A stretch of 64,000 nt of DNA from Geminicoccus roseus DSM 18922 (GCF_000427665.1 NZ_KE386572.1:5357496-5421495), one strand, 5' to 3'. Positions 43,516-53,150 are shown, counted from the first letter of the stretch. A program made the numbers and translations. Notes: generated from the letters alone by a model not told the origin.

Positions 43516-46172
43516 GCGCGATCACCATTACCGAAGAACGGAATATTGCCAACGCGCTCATTTCAGGCCTTGCCAATCTGGCGGAGACACCCACACGCGA
43601 GCAGGTTGAGGAAAAAGCCAAGCAAATCGCCGCGATCTTCGGCTACACCGGCGATCTTCGAAACATCACCACCGAAGCGATGATTTCGGTCGACACGCGC
43701 ATGGGCGCCGGCGTCTCGCTGGTTGATGTCACCGCGAAGCATGACGATCAATGGGTCCACAAGCGGGAGGATGTCACGTGGACCTATGCGGACGCCTACG
43801 AGAACTTCCTGCTTAAGGAGGGCTGGCCGCCCCGGATGGTGCAGTCACTGAGCGACGTGACCACCCGCATCCTTGGACATCTGCAGGACCCCTTGAGCGA
43901 GGGCACGACTTGGAGCCGCCGCGGCCTTGTCATCGGCCACGTGCAGTCCGGCAAGACGGCCAACTACACGGGCCTGATCGCGAAGGTGGCCGACGCCGGC
44001 TACAAGTTCATTATCGTGATTGCCGGTATCCATAACAACCTGCGCAAGCAGACACAGGAGCGCATCGACGAGGCCTTCATCGGCCGGTCAAGCGATCCTG
44101 ATGACCGCAGGAAAATCGGCGTTGGTCTTGCCGCCGGCTATCCGAATCCGGCAACCCTCACCAATATCAACGAGGACTTCAACAAGAACACCGCAGCTAA
44201 GAGCGGTTGGACGATCAATGATTTCAGCAAGCCGATCATTCTGGTCATCAAGAAGAACGTCACGACCCTGACCGCGCTTCATAAATGGCTTAAGGCGCTT
44301 AACACTGAAGGTGACGGTCGGATCTCCGATGTGCCAATGTTGCTGATTGACGACGAGGCAGACAATGCATCGATTAACACCAACAAGGAGGATATCGACC
44401 CGACTCGCACGAACGCCATGATCCGCAACATTCTCGGGCTCTTCGCGAAATCCTGCTATGTCGGTTATACGGCAACCCCATTCGCCAACATCTTCATCAA
44501 TCCCGACGGCTATGATGAGAAAGTGCGGGAGGAACTATTTCCCAGGGATTTCATCTACTGCCTGGACGCACCGACGACATATTTCGGTGCCGAAAAGGTG
44601 TTTCTCAATGAAGAAACCAGCCAGTCGATCGTCAAGTCGATCGACGACTGTGAAGATTTCATCCCCTATGCACACAAGCGCGACGGGTCAATCCCAGAAT
44701 TGCCACCCAGCCTCTACCATGCACTCGACAAGTTCATCGTCGCTCGCGCTATCCGCAACCTGCGCGGGCAGACAAACAAGCACTGTTCTATGATGATCAA
44801 CGTGTCGCGCTTTGTTCCGGTACAGAAGGCCGTTCGCGACTTCATCAGCCTGCGCGAGAAGAAGATCAGGGAAGCGGTCCGCGCCAATTACATGATGCCG
44901 GAATCTATTTCCTCGGCGAACACATACATGCAGGGCCTGAAGCGGGCCTTCGAAACTGAGTATGCCAATGCCGGCTTCACTTGGTCTGAATTGAAACTCG
45001 CGCTAAACGACGTGTTCGTCCACCTCCGCCTGTTTGTCATCAACAGCAAGAGCGACGAAGCTCTCGACTACACGAAATACGAAAAGGAGGGGACAGGGCT
45101 AACCGCGATTGCGGTCGGCGGCCTTAGCCTGTCGCGCGGTCTGACCATTGAGGGTCTAACCGTCAGCTACATGTACCGCAACACCAAGATGTACGACACG
45201 CTAATGCAGATGGGCCGCTGGTTCGGCTACCGGCCAGGCTTTGACGATCTCTGCCGCGTCCACCTCTCGCGCGACTCAATTAACTGGTATTCTCACATCG
45301 CCGAGGCTGCCGAAGAACTTGTCCAACAGGTAAAGCGGATGAGACGGGACGGTCTGAGTCCGAAGGATTTCGGCCTCTACGTTCGCTCACATCCCGATAG
45401 CCTTCTGATCACCGCCTCGAACAAGATGAGATCAGCTCAAGAAGTCACAGTCGAACAGAGCTTCAGCGGACGTTTAAGGGAGAGCTACATCCTCTCAACC
45501 GACCCAGAGGTCAATGCCAGGAACATCAGTCTGATAACCCAGTATTGGAAGGCCGGTTTTGGCGGGCGTCTGGAGGAGGATACGGGGAAAGGCTTCATCT
45601 TCAGGGACGTGTCAATCAGGATCATTGAGGATTTTCTAGCGAAGTTTGAGTGCCATTCAACTTTCGCAGGCCAGAAATCAGATGTGGTGAACTATCTGGA
45701 AAGGATCGCGGCGAAGCATCCTTTAGCTGATGTTCTCCTTATCTCCCCTGAGGGAGGCTCCGGCGATGGCAAATCGTTAACACTGCGAAACCAGATGCGC
45801 GTCGTCGGCAAGGACCAGCCGAGCGGAACGTCATGGCGCCTAAACAAGGATAGGGTGGCTTCCCGCGGGGATGAGAAACTCGGGCTGAGTGAACCGCAGA
45901 AAAAGGAGGCTGAGAAACTGGCCAGCGGAGAAGACGGAACAGGGGCAGTTTCAGATACGCACTACAGAATGGTTCGCAACAAGCCACTCCTCATGGTCCA
46001 CAGCATTGAACCTAAGGGAGAGGCCTTGACAGGGCCGATACCCGCCTTTGGTGTCAGCTTTCCCTACGGGGACTACGCCACGACTATCACTGTTGTTGTG
46101 AACAAGGTCTGGCTCCAGCAGATGCAGGGTTACACGGACGATCCCGACGAGGAGGAGGATTACGATGCCTGA
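43512..46172 (+). CDS. Z1-domain superfamily II helicase-like protein
   Basis: 886 aa. Walker A GHVQSGKTANYTGLI (residues about 142-149), Walker B LLIDDEADNASIN (DEAD-like), and C-terminal motifs LSRGLTIEGLTVSYMYR and MQMGRWFGYR (motif VI-like). Z1 is the name of the conserved C-terminal helicase-like domain. It would translocate on DNA and hand over to the neighbouring nuclease. Start overlaps the ATPase stop (ATGA); the stop overlaps the DUF4420 start by eight bases. Confidence 0.9.
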   Translation: MSAITITEERNIANALISGLANLAETPTREQVEEKAKQIAAIFGYTGDLRNITTEAMISVDTRMGAGVSLVDVTAKHDDQWVHKREDVTWTYADAYENFLLKEGWPPRMVQSLSDVTTRILGHLQDPLSEGTTWSRRGLVIGHVQSGKTANYTGLIAKVADAGYKFIIVIAGIHNNLRKQTQERIDEAFIGRSSDPDDRRKIGVGLAAGYPNPATLTNINEDFNKNTAAKSGWTINDFSKPIILVIKKNVTTLTALHKWLKALNTEGDGRISDVPMLLIDDEADNASINTNKEDIDPTRTNAMIRNILGLFAKSCYVGYTATPFANIFINPDGYDEKVREELFPRDFIYCLDAPTTYFGAEKVFLNEETSQSIVKSIDDCEDFIPYAHKRDGSIPELPPSLYHALDKFIVARAIRNLRGQTNKHCSMMINVSRFVPVQKAVRDFISLREKKIREAVRANYMMPESISSANTYMQGLKRAFETEYANAGFTWSELKLALNDVFVHLRLFVINSKSDEALDYTKYEKEGTGLTAIAVGGLSLSRGLTIEGLTVSYMYRNTKMYDTLMQMGRWFGYRPGFDDLCRVHLSRDSINWYSHIAEAAEELVQQVKRMRRDGLSPKDFGLYVRSHPDSLLITASNKMRSAQEVTVEQSFSGRLRESYILSTDPEVNARNISLITQYWKAGFGGRLEEDTGKGFIFRDVSIRIIEDFLAKFECHSTFAGQKSDVVNYLERIAAKHPLADVLLISPEGGSGDGKSLTLRNQMRVVGKDQPSGTSWRLNKDRVASRGDEKLGLSEPQKKEAEKLASGEDGTGAVSDTHYRMVRNKPLLMVHSIEPKGEALTGPIPAFGVSFPYGDYATTITVVVNKVWLQQMQGYTDDPDEEEDYDA

Positions 46173-47133
46173 CTCCTCACCATGGGATCGCATTGTAATT
46201 CCTGGAGCGAACTTCAACGTTCGTCAGGTCGCGAGCGACACGGCTGTGCCTTGCTTCTGGGGAAGGGATATAAGTGGCGCTTGCCTCTTCATCGTAGAGC
46301 TTCAGGGCGACCACGCGGCGCAGTATCGGAAGAACGCCGTCACTGTGAACGGTGTCAAAGTTGACCTTCGTGTCGGCGATCCGGGGCAGCAGCGACTCGT
46401 TCTCGCCCTTGAGAGACAGGTTGACCGCGACCTCTTTGAGGGCCTCTGCCGGACGCTCGCCTCAGCCTTGGAACATGCGACCGATTCTGCAAGTTCACTG
46501 GCCATCGCGCTGGTTCATATCCGCCGGTGGAAGACCTTCCTTTCCGGCCGCGGCGGGCAGCGCCTTTCAGCCGAAGAGGTACGTGGTCTGTTCGCTGAAC
46601 TCAGTTTCCTGCTGGAGCTGATGGATCAGCTGTGTTCATCTGTGATGGCAGTCGAGGCGTGGCTTGGCCCCGAGAAGTTTCATCAGGACTTCATCTTCGG
46701 CGATACGGCTGTAGAGATTAAGTCACTGTCAGGCACCGAGCGCAGCACGGTTCGCATTTCTTCTGAAGACCAGCTTGAGTCTCTGAAAGACGCTCTGTTC
46801 CTGCGCATGTACCGACTGAGCAATCTGCCCGATGCAACAGGCGCACGATCACTCAATGAGATCGTAGCGACCGTCCAGACAAGGCTGGAGAGAGCTGAGG
46901 CAGTTGAGTTGTTCGACCGCAAGCTGGTCGCTCATGGCTATGCGCCACTTCCCGAGTATGACGAGGCGCGATTCGTAGTCAGCGACGTGCTCAATTATCG
47001 CGTCCTGGACGATTTCCCACGTCTGATCAGGTCGCAGCTGCCGACCGGCATCACCAGAGCAGCCTACGACATCAGGCTGGAAGCGATCGTACCATATATA
47101 TGCGACGGCGCGGCCGTCTTCAGGGGGATCTGA
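46165..47133 (+). CDS. PD-(D/E)XK motif protein, DUF4420 family
   Basis: 322 aa. A nuclease-like core is seen in AVEAWLGPEKFHQDFIFGDT followed by VEIKSLSG, giving Asp and the E-x-K pair expected of a PD-(D/E)XK fold; the preceding ELSFLLELMDQL helix fits the family. Likely the DNA-cleaving subunit of the defence operon. The stop TGA shares one base with the next ATG. Confidence 0.85.
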   Translation: MPDSSPWDRIVIPGANFNVRQVASDTAVPCFWGRDISGACLFIVELQGDHAAQYRKNAVTVNGVKVDLRVGDPGQQRLVLALERQVDRDLFEGLCRTLASALEHATDSASSLAIALVHIRRWKTFLSGRGGQRLSAEEVRGLFAELSFLLELMDQLCSSVMAVEAWLGPEKFHQDFIFGDTAVEIKSLSGTERSTVRISSEDQLESLKDALFLRMYRLSNLPDATGARSLNEIVATVQTRLERAEAVELFDRKLVAHGYAPLPEYDEARFVVSDVLNYRVLDDFPRLIRSQLPTGITRAAYDIRLEAIVPYICDGAAVFRGI

Positions 47134-49196
47134 TGGAACAGAAGATTGAGGAGTTCTTTCACGATTTCCGCCAGGAAATGCTGGCCGAGGCGGAGTCCAG
47201 CAGCACCTATCAGCTTGAGGCCTTCATGGAGGCCGTCTCTGACGAACTGATCGAGACTGGCTTCATCGAGGGTTTCGAGCATTGCCATTACCGGGCGCTG
47301 CGGGGCATGCGGGTGGACGGCTACTGGTTCAACGACGAAGGTGCGCTCGACATCTTCGTGGCGGACTTTGATTGCCGCCGCGTACTGGAAACGCTGACGC
47401 GCAAAGATGTGGATACCGCCTTCAAGCGTGTGGTCAGCTTCTTCACAGCGAGCCTTCAGGGTACGCTGGAACCTGACGTGACTACGCCCGAGTACGGTCT
47501 GGTCCGGCAGATCGCCGACCGCCGGGCGATGTTGCGCCAGGTCAACTTCTATCTGGCATCCGAGCGCGTGCTCAGCGACCGCGTTCAGGCCTTTCCAGAG
47601 GGCGAGATCGGCGGCATCCGTTCGACCTATCATATCTGGGATATCGCAAGGTTCCAGCGTCAGCGCAGTTCGCGCGGGCACAAGGAACCGCTCAACATCG
47701 ATTTCTTGGAGATGTTCGGGCATGGCATCAACTGTCTGCCGGCTGATCTCGGATCGGGCTCGTACCAGTCCTATCTGATTGTCATGCCCGGGACGATCCT
47801 CGCCACGCTCTACGACAAATACAGCGCGCGCTTGCTGGAGCAGAATGTGCGCACCTTCCTTCAGGCTCGGGCGCAGGTGAACAAGGGCATTCGGGCGACC
47901 ATACTGAACGAGCCTAATATGTTCTTCGCCTATAACAACGGCATCACGGCCACGGCTCAAGAGGTTGAGACGCTTGCAACTGATGGCGGGCTGCAGATCG
48001 TCCGTATGAGCGATCTTCAGATCGTGAACGGGGGGCAGACAACCGCTTCGCTCTTCCATACCCAGCGCCGCGACAAGGCCGACCTCTCACCTATTTTCGT
48101 GCAAATGAAGCTGTCGGTCATCGACAATGAACAGAGCGAGATGGTTGTTCCTCGTATCTCGGAGTATGCCAATACGCAGAACCGGGTGAACGCGGCGGAC
48201 TTCTTTTCCAATCACCCTTTCCATGTCCGTATGGCCGAGTTCTCCCGGCGCATCTGGGCTCCAGCCCAGCAAGGTGAGCAGCGCGAGACGAAGTGGTTCT
48301 ACGAACGGGCTCGGGGCCAGTACGTGGACGGGCAGTCGAAGCTCACACCCGCCGAACAGAAGCGATTTAAGGTGGAGTACCCACAGAAGCAGATGTTTAC
48401 GAAGACTGATCTTGCCAAATTCGAGAATGTCTTCGACGATCACCCCAAGTCGGTTAATCTTGGTAGCCAGAAAAATTTTGCCCGCTATGCTGCTCGAATA
48501 GGCAAGGAATGGGACAAGTCGTCGGATCACTTTAACGAATTGTATTTCCGGCAAGCGATTGCTCGCGGCATCCTGTTCCGTAGTACCGAGAAGCTGGTCT
48601 CGGCGCAGCCATGGTACAATGGCGGCTATCGTGCGAACATAGTGAGCTACACGCTCTCCGTGCTGGGAGAGATTGCAAAGCGCCGGAAGGCCGTGGTGGA
48701 CTACCAGCGTATCTGGATGATGCAGGCCATCGACGATGTGCTTTTGCATGCACTTTCCGTCATTGCTAAAGAAGTCAACGACGTTATCATCCGTCCTCCT
48801 CATGGCATCTCCAATATTTCCGAATGGTGCAAGAAGGACAGTTGCTGGGCGCAACTGGTGGAACAAGTCGATAATATTGCCGAGCTGTTGTCCGAGGAGT
48901 TCTGGTTGAACCTTGCCTCTGTTGAGGGCAACCGGCACGAAGCAAAGACAGCACGGCAGGTTCAGAAGATAGACAACGGAATTGAAGCTCAGCGCCAAGT
49001 GATCGACATTCCATCGACCACTTGGCGGGCTCTACGCGAGCAAATGAACGCGAAGCGGCTGCTAACACCGAAGGAGATAGGAATAATGAATGTGGCCGCT
49101 CAGATGCCGAGCAAAATTCCTACCGAAAGTCAGTCACGCGTACTTATAAGTATTTTAGAGAAAGTCCAGGCGGAAGGCTTGACAATTCCGAAATAG
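47133..49196 (+). CDS. AIPR family (abortive infection phage resistance) protein
   Basis: 687 aa. Family landmarks: FFAYNNGITATAQEVE, LQIVNGGQTTASLFHTQRR and the long C-terminal helical region. AIPR proteins are linked by genome context to abortive infection and found beside Z1 and MORC-like genes. Mechanism unknown; possibly the effector or specificity component. It is the last gene of the operon, terminating 49 bases before the convergent terminase-like gene. Confidence 0.9.
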   Translation: MEQKIEEFFHDFRQEMLAEAESSSTYQLEAFMEAVSDELIETGFIEGFEHCHYRALRGMRVDGYWFNDEGALDIFVADFDCRRVLETLTRKDVDTAFKRVVSFFTASLQGTLEPDVTTPEYGLVRQIADRRAMLRQVNFYLASERVLSDRVQAFPEGEIGGIRSTYHIWDIARFQRQRSSRGHKEPLNIDFLEMFGHGINCLPADLGSGSYQSYLIVMPGTILATLYDKYSARLLEQNVRTFLQARAQVNKGIRATILNEPNMFFAYNNGITATAQEVETLATDGGLQIVRMSDLQIVNGGQTTASLFHTQRRDKADLSPIFVQMKLSVIDNEQSEMVVPRISEYANTQNRVNAADFFSNHPFHVRMAEFSRRIWAPAQQGEQRETKWFYERARGQYVDGQSKLTPAEQKRFKVEYPQKQMFTKTDLAKFENVFDDHPKSVNLGSQKNFARYAARIGKEWDKSSDHFNELYFRQAIARGILFRSTEKLVSAQPWYNGGYRANIVSYTLSVLGEIAKRRKAVVDYQRIWMMQAIDDVLLHALSVIAKEVNDVIIRPPHGISNISEWCKKDSCWAQLVEQVDNIAELLSEEFWLNLASVEGNRHEAKTARQVQKIDNGIEAQRQVIDIPSTTWRALREQMNAKRLLTPKEIGIMNVAAQMPSKIPTESQSRVLISILEKVQAEGLTIPK

Positions 49197-49245
49197 TTTA
49201 ACCTGGATGGCCGTCGGATTAAGAAGTCATATTGCTTCAGACTGG

Positions 49246-49689
49246 CTACGACTGTAGCACCGGCACCGCACGGTCTGCAGCATCATGCTCGGCTTCATTG
49301 ATCAGAGCTCGCAATTCATCGATGCTCATCTCCTTCAACGATTTAGGCTGATCATCCGTGAGTTGCACAGGCATGGCGGCTATCCCTGCCCGATCGAGTA
49401 TGGTCTTAGCAGCATCCAGCCGCACCTTCTTCGGTGCGGTCTCATCGTCCACGAGCGCTTCGAGGTACCGCACTGCCTTTCCCGCGAGACTCAGTGATAT
49501 CTGGTCGCGAATCGCCTGCCGTACAGCAGCGATAATATGAGGCTTTTCAAGTAGCTGCCGACCAATTTCCCCCGCACTATTTACGGAGTATCCAGCAATC
49601 CGGGCAGCAGCGCTCGCATTACCGATAGCGTCGGGTGTGCTGGTATATGCGACGACGAAGCTTGCTTGCTTCTCGGTAAGCTCAGCCAT
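49246..49689 (-). CDS. Terminase small subunit-like protein
   Basis: 147 aa. The start MAELTEKQASFVVAYTSTPD and AARIAGYSVNSAGEIGRQLL match phage terminase small subunits (DNA-binding HTH that recognises pac sites). ATG at 49689 has GGAG upstream. No large terminase or capsid gene is nearby, which points to a satellite-like element that redirects packaging, or to a leftover phage gene. Confidence 0.8.
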   Translation of the reverse strand: MAELTEKQASFVVAYTSTPDAIGNASAAARIAGYSVNSAGEIGRQLLEKPHIIAAVRQAIRDQISLSLAGKAVRYLEALVDDETAPKKVRLDAAKTILDRAGIAAMPVQLTDDQPKSLKEMSIDELRALINEAEHDAADRAVPVLQS

Positions 49690-50003
49690 CTTAAGGTCTC
49701 CACTGGATGTTGGCAGCCGGCGCTGCCTGCCTCTCGGCCAGGTCAGGAGGTCGAGGCAGCCGCGCAAATAGGCGATCTGGCGGCTGTAGGAGCGCATCTA
49801 GCCTTGTGGGCTGGTGAGGCACCGAAGCCATGCGTCCCACTATGCGCCCTCTCTGACTGCCGGATAGACCGAGCAATGATCGGGACAAAGAGGAGCCGCC
49901 CTAGTCGGATGCAAGGGCGTGACTTGGTGGCCTCGCCTTCGCCGGCGCAACTCGACAGGGAGGCGCCAGGACTGGTCTCGATCCGGATGCCTCTCCAAGT
50001 CGA
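49690..50003. other. Intergenic, no gene recognised
   Basis: 314 bases. Open frames here are shadow-like and lack ribosome sites. Nothing further seen. Confidence 0.4.
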
Positions 50004-50219
50004 TCAAGCCGCTTGCTTGTACGCGTACCGCTTCTCAGGCCGCCTATTGCTAAGGGCCAGCGGCATCTCCGAACACACGCGAACTCGACCAGAGCCGGGC
50101 GGGAAGCGCCGCTCGTGCTTTACCAAGGCATCGACGACATCGTCTCCGGGAGCCGTCGGCCAAATCGTGAAGACGGCTCGACCAGAAGCGGTGGCTTCGG
50201 CTAGCATTCCATAGTCCAT
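50004..50219 (-). CDS. Small hypothetical protein, 71 aa
   Basis: Begins at ATG 50219 with AAGGAG eight bases upstream; an ATG at 50225 is also possible but too close. The sequence MDYGMLAEATASGRAVFTIW and a basic C-terminus do not match a family I recognise. Codon pattern and ribosome site make it plausible as a real small gene between the terminase-like gene and the repeat cluster. Confidence 0.5.
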   Translation of the reverse strand: MDYGMLAEATASGRAVFTIWPTAPGDDVVDALVKHERRFPPGSGRVRVCSEMPLALSNRRPEKRYAYKQAA

Positions 50220-50478
50220 TCGCATGTCTCCTTATGTGGGATTGAGGAGTATTCCAGCATGCATCATCAAGATTGGATATATACTTACTGTATTCTAAAC
50301 CGATTTTCAATATTATTCGGATATGTTTCCGTCTTTACTTATCACACCGCGCTCCTATTCTACTGACTCATACAGATGGTCGTGCCCTAGACGGAGGGGG
50401 TACTCCTACCACAACCTGCGCGTTAGCTGGCGCGCGGAGTGGAGGGAGGATACCTCCTCTCCCGTAGGGAGGGCTTTT

Positions 50479-50718
50479 CGGCACCGTCTGGTCGATTTGC
50501 CTAACATATTGATTTCACTGGCTAAAACCGGTGCCGCCCGAGCTCAAATCAGACGGCACCGTGGCACCCATTGAAATCATTGAGGAATTTGGTTTGAGGC
50601 CAATTCTGGCTGGATGGGCGGCACCGGTGCGGATGGATGGCACCGCCCCGATAGTTCACGAAAGAGCAGTGATGATTTCTTGGAGTATTCGATCGGTGCG
50701 TGCCGTTGGACGGCACCG
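50479..50718. repeat. Iteron-like cluster of CGGCACCG repeats
   Basis: Exact CGGCACCG at 50479, 50554, 50619 and 50711, an inverted copy at 50529, and a one-base variant (TGGCACCG) at 50638. Spacing is irregular. The cluster occupies the gap just downstream of the RepA-like ATPase gene, next to an AT-rich patch at 50270-50345. This fits a replication origin/iteron or regulator-binding array. No other gene is apparent between 50226 and 50770. Confidence 0.65.
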
Positions 50719-50770
50719 GCCTGGCACGGCCATGACACCAGCATTTTGGTGGATGCCGCCTGACCGCGGC

Positions 50771-52699
50771 TTAAGCGGCGAGAGGCACCTCGGGACTAGG
50801 CAGCGCGAGCGCTCCGTCGTCCTGGACGAGCAGCCGGCCAGTGTCGCTCAGGGTGTCGACCAGCGCGCGAACCCGCTTTCGGCTCATTCCCCTCAGTTCC
50901 AGGGGTTTCTGCTCCCAAAGACCATGCTTGTTGGTCCGCGTGACCCGCCCGCCTTCAGACAGGAGGCGTCCAACAGCTGCGAGCACGCGTGATGCGTCGT
51001 CCTCCACTGCGCTGGTCGAGCCGTTGTCTGCGGCAGCTCGCGCCTTCCTCCGCCCAGAAGAAATCGCGTCTTCAGGTGCCGGAAAGTGACGAAGACTCAG
51101 GGCGTCAAACACCAGCGGGTGGCCCTTGGTCTCATCCGGGCAGTCCAGGATGTTCGCCTTGACACGCCCGAACCAGTTCAGGCCTTTCGCCCTGTAGAGG
51201 CCCAGGACCATGCGAGGCTCGGCCAGAAAGGCCGTCGATCCCCGAGCACCGTCCTTCAGGTCCGGAAGGCTGCTGAGCGGCCGCCCCGTCTTCTGCGTGT
51301 GGTGGATGCCCACCACGGCGCAGCCGGTCTTCTCGGCGAACTGGATGAGGTCGCGTAGTTGCTCGCTGACCGTCGACGAGTCGTTCTCGTTCCCGTCGAT
51401 GTAGCGCCGCATCGAATCGATGATCAGCAGATGGGGCGCTGGCGGCGTATTGCGCTCGACCATGAACCGAGCCATCCAGCGCTTCAGCGCGGCACGGTCG
51501 CCGCCCATGAAGGTCAGATAGTCGGCGGAGCGCCCCAGGCCTCTGGTCAATCGCTCCTCACGCCCACTGAAATCCGCCAGTGCATCCTCTCCCGACCAGT
51601 ACATCACGCTCCCTTGTTCAGGCCGCGGCGTCACGAGATTGCCCAGCCAAGTCCGCTGTGCTGCCTCGATATCATTTGCAGCAGTTATGGCTGCCAGTTC
51701 GTGAAGCACCGTGCTTTTCCCGGTACCGGGCGCTCCGATCAATAGAGTGAGCACCCCGAACGGCACGTATCCGTCGACCAGCCAGCTCCGCCTTTCCACC
51801 TCTTGGCGGCCACGGTAGCGCGCCATATTGAGCATCGCGGCAGGATCTTCGCCGATCAGATAGAAGTCTTCCGCCAGCCTATCGAGCTGCGCCTTGGGCA
51901 CCGCTAGGGACTTCCAGCGTCCCATAGGATCGGGCAGAAAATCCGCTCCGCACAGTTCCCACAGCCGGGTTGTAGTGAAAGGAGCAGAGGCAACGCGCTT
52001 CGCATAACGCTCAAGGGGATTTTCCAGGAGGTAGTGGATATTTTGTCCACATCCGTCCCAATCAACATTCGGTTCCTCCGTGTGCGGATCTTCGATCGGC
52101 GCAAAGGCGTATATCCCGACATAGCTCTCCCCCTTGCGCTCATCCGACCAGTAGTGAAAGGATGCTTGGATGCCGAGCCTCTGCAGGAATTTGACATGTG
52201 CAGCGGCTCCATCAGTCACCCGTCCCAACTTACCCGCCCGTTCTTGCGCCGACCCTTCAAGCTCCGCCATCAGTGCAGAATAAACGAACAGGTTGAGAGG
52301 CTTGAGCCGGCCAGGAGGATACCGGTCCAAGCCGTAGTCAAGCCCGTTTTCCGGGTCCGCCTCGTCTTCGGCCCCGTCTTCCTCACCATCATCCTGCCCG
52401 TCCTCGCCCCCCTCTTGGTCGAGTTCGTCCGCGTCTCCCTCGTCCTCACGCTCGCCCTGCGCGTTGGGGTCTATCTCGATGAACAGCCCTCCCACTTCGG
52501 CCTCCGACAGCGGCCGCGGCAGGACCTCGAGCCACGCCAGCGCATCGTCGAGCGGATAGCATCTCCTGCAGTCGCGCTGCCAGAAGGCCGGGGCTTGCGG
52601 GTCGCGCACCGCTGCCCAATAGAGTTCAATCCAGGGCGCTGGATGATAGACGCGAGCCACCGCCGCCAGGGCGTGGAACCAGGCACGATCAGTATTCAT
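50771..52699 (-). CDS. RepA-like AAA ATPase / primase-helicase of the mobile element
   Basis: 642 aa. An N-terminal region includes a highly acidic stretch (DADELDQEGGEDGQDDGEED). The ATPase core follows: Walker A LIGAPGTGKSTVLHELAA, Walker B HLLIIDSMRRYID, and VVGIHHTQKTGR, typical of RepA/AAA_25 hexameric helicases. It likely unwinds the element's origin for replication. ATG at 52699 overlaps the stop of the AlpA-like gene (ATGA); longer upstream frame is shadow. Confidence 0.82.
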   Translation of the reverse strand: MNTDRAWFHALAAVARVYHPAPWIELYWAAVRDPQAPAFWQRDCRRCYPLDDALAWLEVLPRPLSEAEVGGLFIEIDPNAQGEREDEGDADELDQEGGEDGQDDGEEDGAEDEADPENGLDYGLDRYPPGRLKPLNLFVYSALMAELEGSAQERAGKLGRVTDGAAAHVKFLQRLGIQASFHYWSDERKGESYVGIYAFAPIEDPHTEEPNVDWDGCGQNIHYLLENPLERYAKRVASAPFTTTRLWELCGADFLPDPMGRWKSLAVPKAQLDRLAEDFYLIGEDPAAMLNMARYRGRQEVERRSWLVDGYVPFGVLTLLIGAPGTGKSTVLHELAAITAANDIEAAQRTWLGNLVTPRPEQGSVMYWSGEDALADFSGREERLTRGLGRSADYLTFMGGDRAALKRWMARFMVERNTPPAPHLLIIDSMRRYIDGNENDSSTVSEQLRDLIQFAEKTGCAVVGIHHTQKTGRPLSSLPDLKDGARGSTAFLAEPRMVLGLYRAKGLNWFGRVKANILDCPDETKGHPLVFDALSLRHFPAPEDAISSGRRKARAAADNGSTSAVEDDASRVLAAVGRLLSEGGRVTRTNKHGLWEQKPLELRGMSRKRVRALVDTLSDTGRLLVQDDGALALPSPEVPLAA

Positions 52700-52995
52700 C
52701 GCCCACCCCTTCCCTGGGCGAGTGCTGCCGCCGGATCGCGCTCTTGAGCGGCGATCCATGTCTCCAGGCTGGTACGTCGATAGAAGACGCTCTTGCCGAT
52801 CTTCACGCGCGGCGGGCCCTTTCTCCAGACGGCCCACTTTCGCAGCGTCTGCTTCTGAAGGCGGAGGATACGAGCGGTGTCATCCTCGCTCAGCAGATCG
52901 GCCATCGACGACATCTGCTCCAATCGAACCCAAGCCTTCGGCGCAAGGGCGCCTTCGGCCTGTGCATCCACAGGCACTGCAATTGCTGACTGCAT
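52696..52995 (-). CDS. AlpA/MerR-like helix-turn-helix regulator or excisionase
   Basis: 99 aa. The core LLSEDDTARILRLQKQTLRK and VKIGKSVFYRRTSLETWI is a short winged-helix typical of excisionases and AlpA regulators. ATG at 52995 preferred to a TTG six bases earlier. It is co-transcribed with the RepA-like gene and is preceded by two inverted repeats (53044-53065 and 53107-53143) that could be its operators. It may also direct excision. Confidence 0.82.
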   Translation of the reverse strand: MQSAIAVPVDAQAEGALAPKAWVRLEQMSSMADLLSEDDTARILRLQKQTLRKWAVWRKGPPRVKIGKSVFYRRTSLETWIAAQERDPAAALAQGRGGR

Positions 52996-53043
52996 TGTCA
53001 ATTTCCCGCAATTGGCAAATCATTGCTAAGAATGATCTACCAT

Positions 53044-53065
53044 AAATTGCCGCTACGGGCAATTT
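53044..53065. promoter_or_regulatory. Perfect inverted repeat upstream of the AlpA-like gene
   Basis: AAATTGCC, six-base spacer, GGCAATTT, 49 bases upstream of the AlpA-like start. Extra half-sites GCAATT lie between it and the gene. Fits an operator for AlpA or another element-borne repressor. Confidence 0.6.
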
Positions 53066-53106
53066 GCGGCCTTGGTATCTCAATGTCTAAAAAATTCTAC
53101 AAATAA

Positions 53107-53143
53107 CCAGAGACCACTACGTACGTGACGTAGAGGTTTCTGG
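53107..53143. promoter_or_regulatory. Sixteen-base imperfect inverted repeat near the AlpA-like promoter
   Basis: Arms 53107-53122 and 53128-53143 match at 14 of 16 positions with a five-base spacer, the innermost six pairs being CTACGT/ACGTAG. Could be a second operator or a hairpin. Plus-strand side is followed by a short T run. Confidence 0.5.
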
Positions 53144-53150
53144 TAGTTTT

